64,000 nucleotides of DNA from Eutrophomonas brisbanensis (GTDB lineage: Bacteria; Pseudomonadota; Gammaproteobacteria; Burkholderiales; Eutrophovitaceae). Shown one piece after another: positions 63,496-64,000 of the stretch (positions are counted from its first letter, which is position 1; each line of letters starts with the position of its first letter). The stretch spans positions 1,116,001-1,180,000 of the forward strand of contig JAYQIQ010000004.1 of the NCBI GenBank assembly GCA_038141705.1, written 5' to 3'. The notes under the pieces are model-generated. The model made no database searches, was not told the origin of the DNA, and saw only the letters and a list, made by a program, of their open reading frames with translations. The translations under genes and the position numbers were made by a program.

Positions 63496-64000
63496 ATGCA
63501 GCGTAACGATCTTGCTCCCTTTACCTTACACGTACCCGACTCTGTTCTCGAGGATCTCAATCGACGTTTGGATTCAGTTAGATGGCCTGACGAAATACCG
63601 GGAAATCAGTGGAAATTTGGAGCAGATCTCGAATACCTAAAACGTTTGATTCATTACTGGCGTCACGATTACAAGTGGCGAGAGCATGAAAAGGTGATCA
63701 ACAGTTTCAAGCAGTACAAAGTAAAGGTAGCTGGGATTGATCTACATTTTATTTTTGAAGAGGGAAAGACTGATAAATCTGAGCCTCTCCTCCTATCGCA
63801 TGGGTGGCCAGGATCTGTTTACGAGTTTCATAAAATCCTGCCGATGCTAACTGACCCTGAGGCGCATGGTGGAAATCAGAATGATGCGTTCACGGTGATT
63901 GCTCCATCGCTTCCTGGGTATACCTTTTCATTTGAACCAGGACAAGCGAGATTTTCTCTAGAGCAAATAGCGGAAGCATTTTATGAACTTATGACCAAGG
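63496..64000 (+). CDS. Epoxide hydrolase (N-terminal EHN type), partial at the window end
   Basis: The ATG at 63496 starts MQRNDLAPFTLHVPDSVLED. The EHN domain of epoxide hydrolases follows (LNRRLDSVRWPDEIPGNQWK, YLKRLIHYWRHDYKWREHEK). The oxyanion motif LLLSHGWPGSVYEFHKILPM is present, then PSLPGYTFSFEPGQARFSL. The frame is open to the last base; the catalytic Asp and His lie beyond the window. It is related to microsomal-type epoxide hydrolases, and the substrate is unknown. Confidence 0.88.
   Translation, partial: MQRNDLAPFTLHVPDSVLEDLNRRLDSVRWPDEIPGNQWKFGADLEYLKRLIHYWRHDYKWREHEKVINSFKQYKVKVAGIDLHFIFEEGKTDKSEPLLLSHGWPGSVYEFHKILPMLTDPEAHGGNQNDAFTVIAPSLPGYTFSFEPGQARFSLEQIAEAFYELMTK

Overview
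This 64-kb chromosomal segment looks like an aerobic, heterotrophic betaproteobacterium (Burkholderiales-type lineage in the broad sense) of moderate GC. The call rests on gene order and protein character: accB-accC-prmA-zinc-ribbon/DUF3426; petABC-sspA-sspB-tRNA-Thr; cca next to an NDUFA9-like gene; rpiA-phoU; argA-yggX; and above all ilvI-ilvH-ilvC-psd-pssA-leuA, whose IlvI carries the GEAS variant of the ThDP motif. No 16S or other rRNA is present, so the assignment is inference. I see no mobile element, CRISPR array or prophage gene, and no stretch over 300 bases lacks a gene.

Layout. 1-3.7 kb: end of accB, accC, prmA, a DUF3426 protein and gcvH. 3.7-6.3 kb, minus strand: moaC followed by soxX, soxY, soxZ and soxA, a thiosulfate-oxidation cluster largely hidden by frameshifts. 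6.3-13.2 kb: an M48 metalloprotease, coq7, an OsmC protein, cytochrome bc1 (petABC), sspA, sspB, tRNA-Thr(UGU) and a small coiled-coil exported protein. 13.2-15.2 kb: sucCD. 15.2-24.4 kb: CWC protein, GST, DUF2905, cca, NAD(P)-binding protein, rpiA, phoU, yggX, argA, a short-chain dehydrogenase, rsmE and an inositol-phosphatase-like gene. 24.4-30.9 kb: branched-chain amino acid and phospholipid operon. 31-41.4 kb: two RND efflux systems in tandem with a thioredoxin between them, closed by a strong terminator. 41.4-54.8 kb: aerobic benzoate degradation through benzoyl-CoA epoxidation (boxB, boxC, boxR on the minus strand; flavodoxin, benzoate-CoA ligase and a five-gene Liv-type ABC importer on the plus strand), followed by a hydrolase, an SDR, a double-CDGSH protein and a cupin. 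54.8-64 kb: accessory metabolism (membrane hydrolase, D-lactate-type dehydrogenase, ArsC-like protein, enolase-superfamily enzyme, ketopantoate-reductase-like protein, aminotransferase, dehalogenase-like hydrolase, Sel1-repeat protein, a HELVH protein and the start of an epoxide hydrolase).

How the genes work together. Benzoate would be imported by the ABC system, activated by the CoA ligase, epoxidised by BoxB and ring-opened by BoxC, under BoxR control. The usual reductase (BoxA) and semialdehyde dehydrogenase (BoxD) are absent from the window, and a flavodoxin sits in the divergent operon. Electrons can enter respiration through cytochrome bc1; SoxAX/YZ would feed sulfur-derived electrons to c-type cytochromes, but soxB and soxCD are not here.

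Caution. Many reading frames are interrupted by one-base shifts, very densely between about 3.0 and 14.9 kb and sparsely elsewhere. They hit genes that a respiring cell can hardly lose (petABC, sucCD, rpiA), and the protein continues cleanly in another frame each time. I therefore read most of them as base-level sequence errors and typed these genes as CDS with the full reconstructed span, marked 'interrupted'. True gene decay cannot be excluded from the sequence alone.
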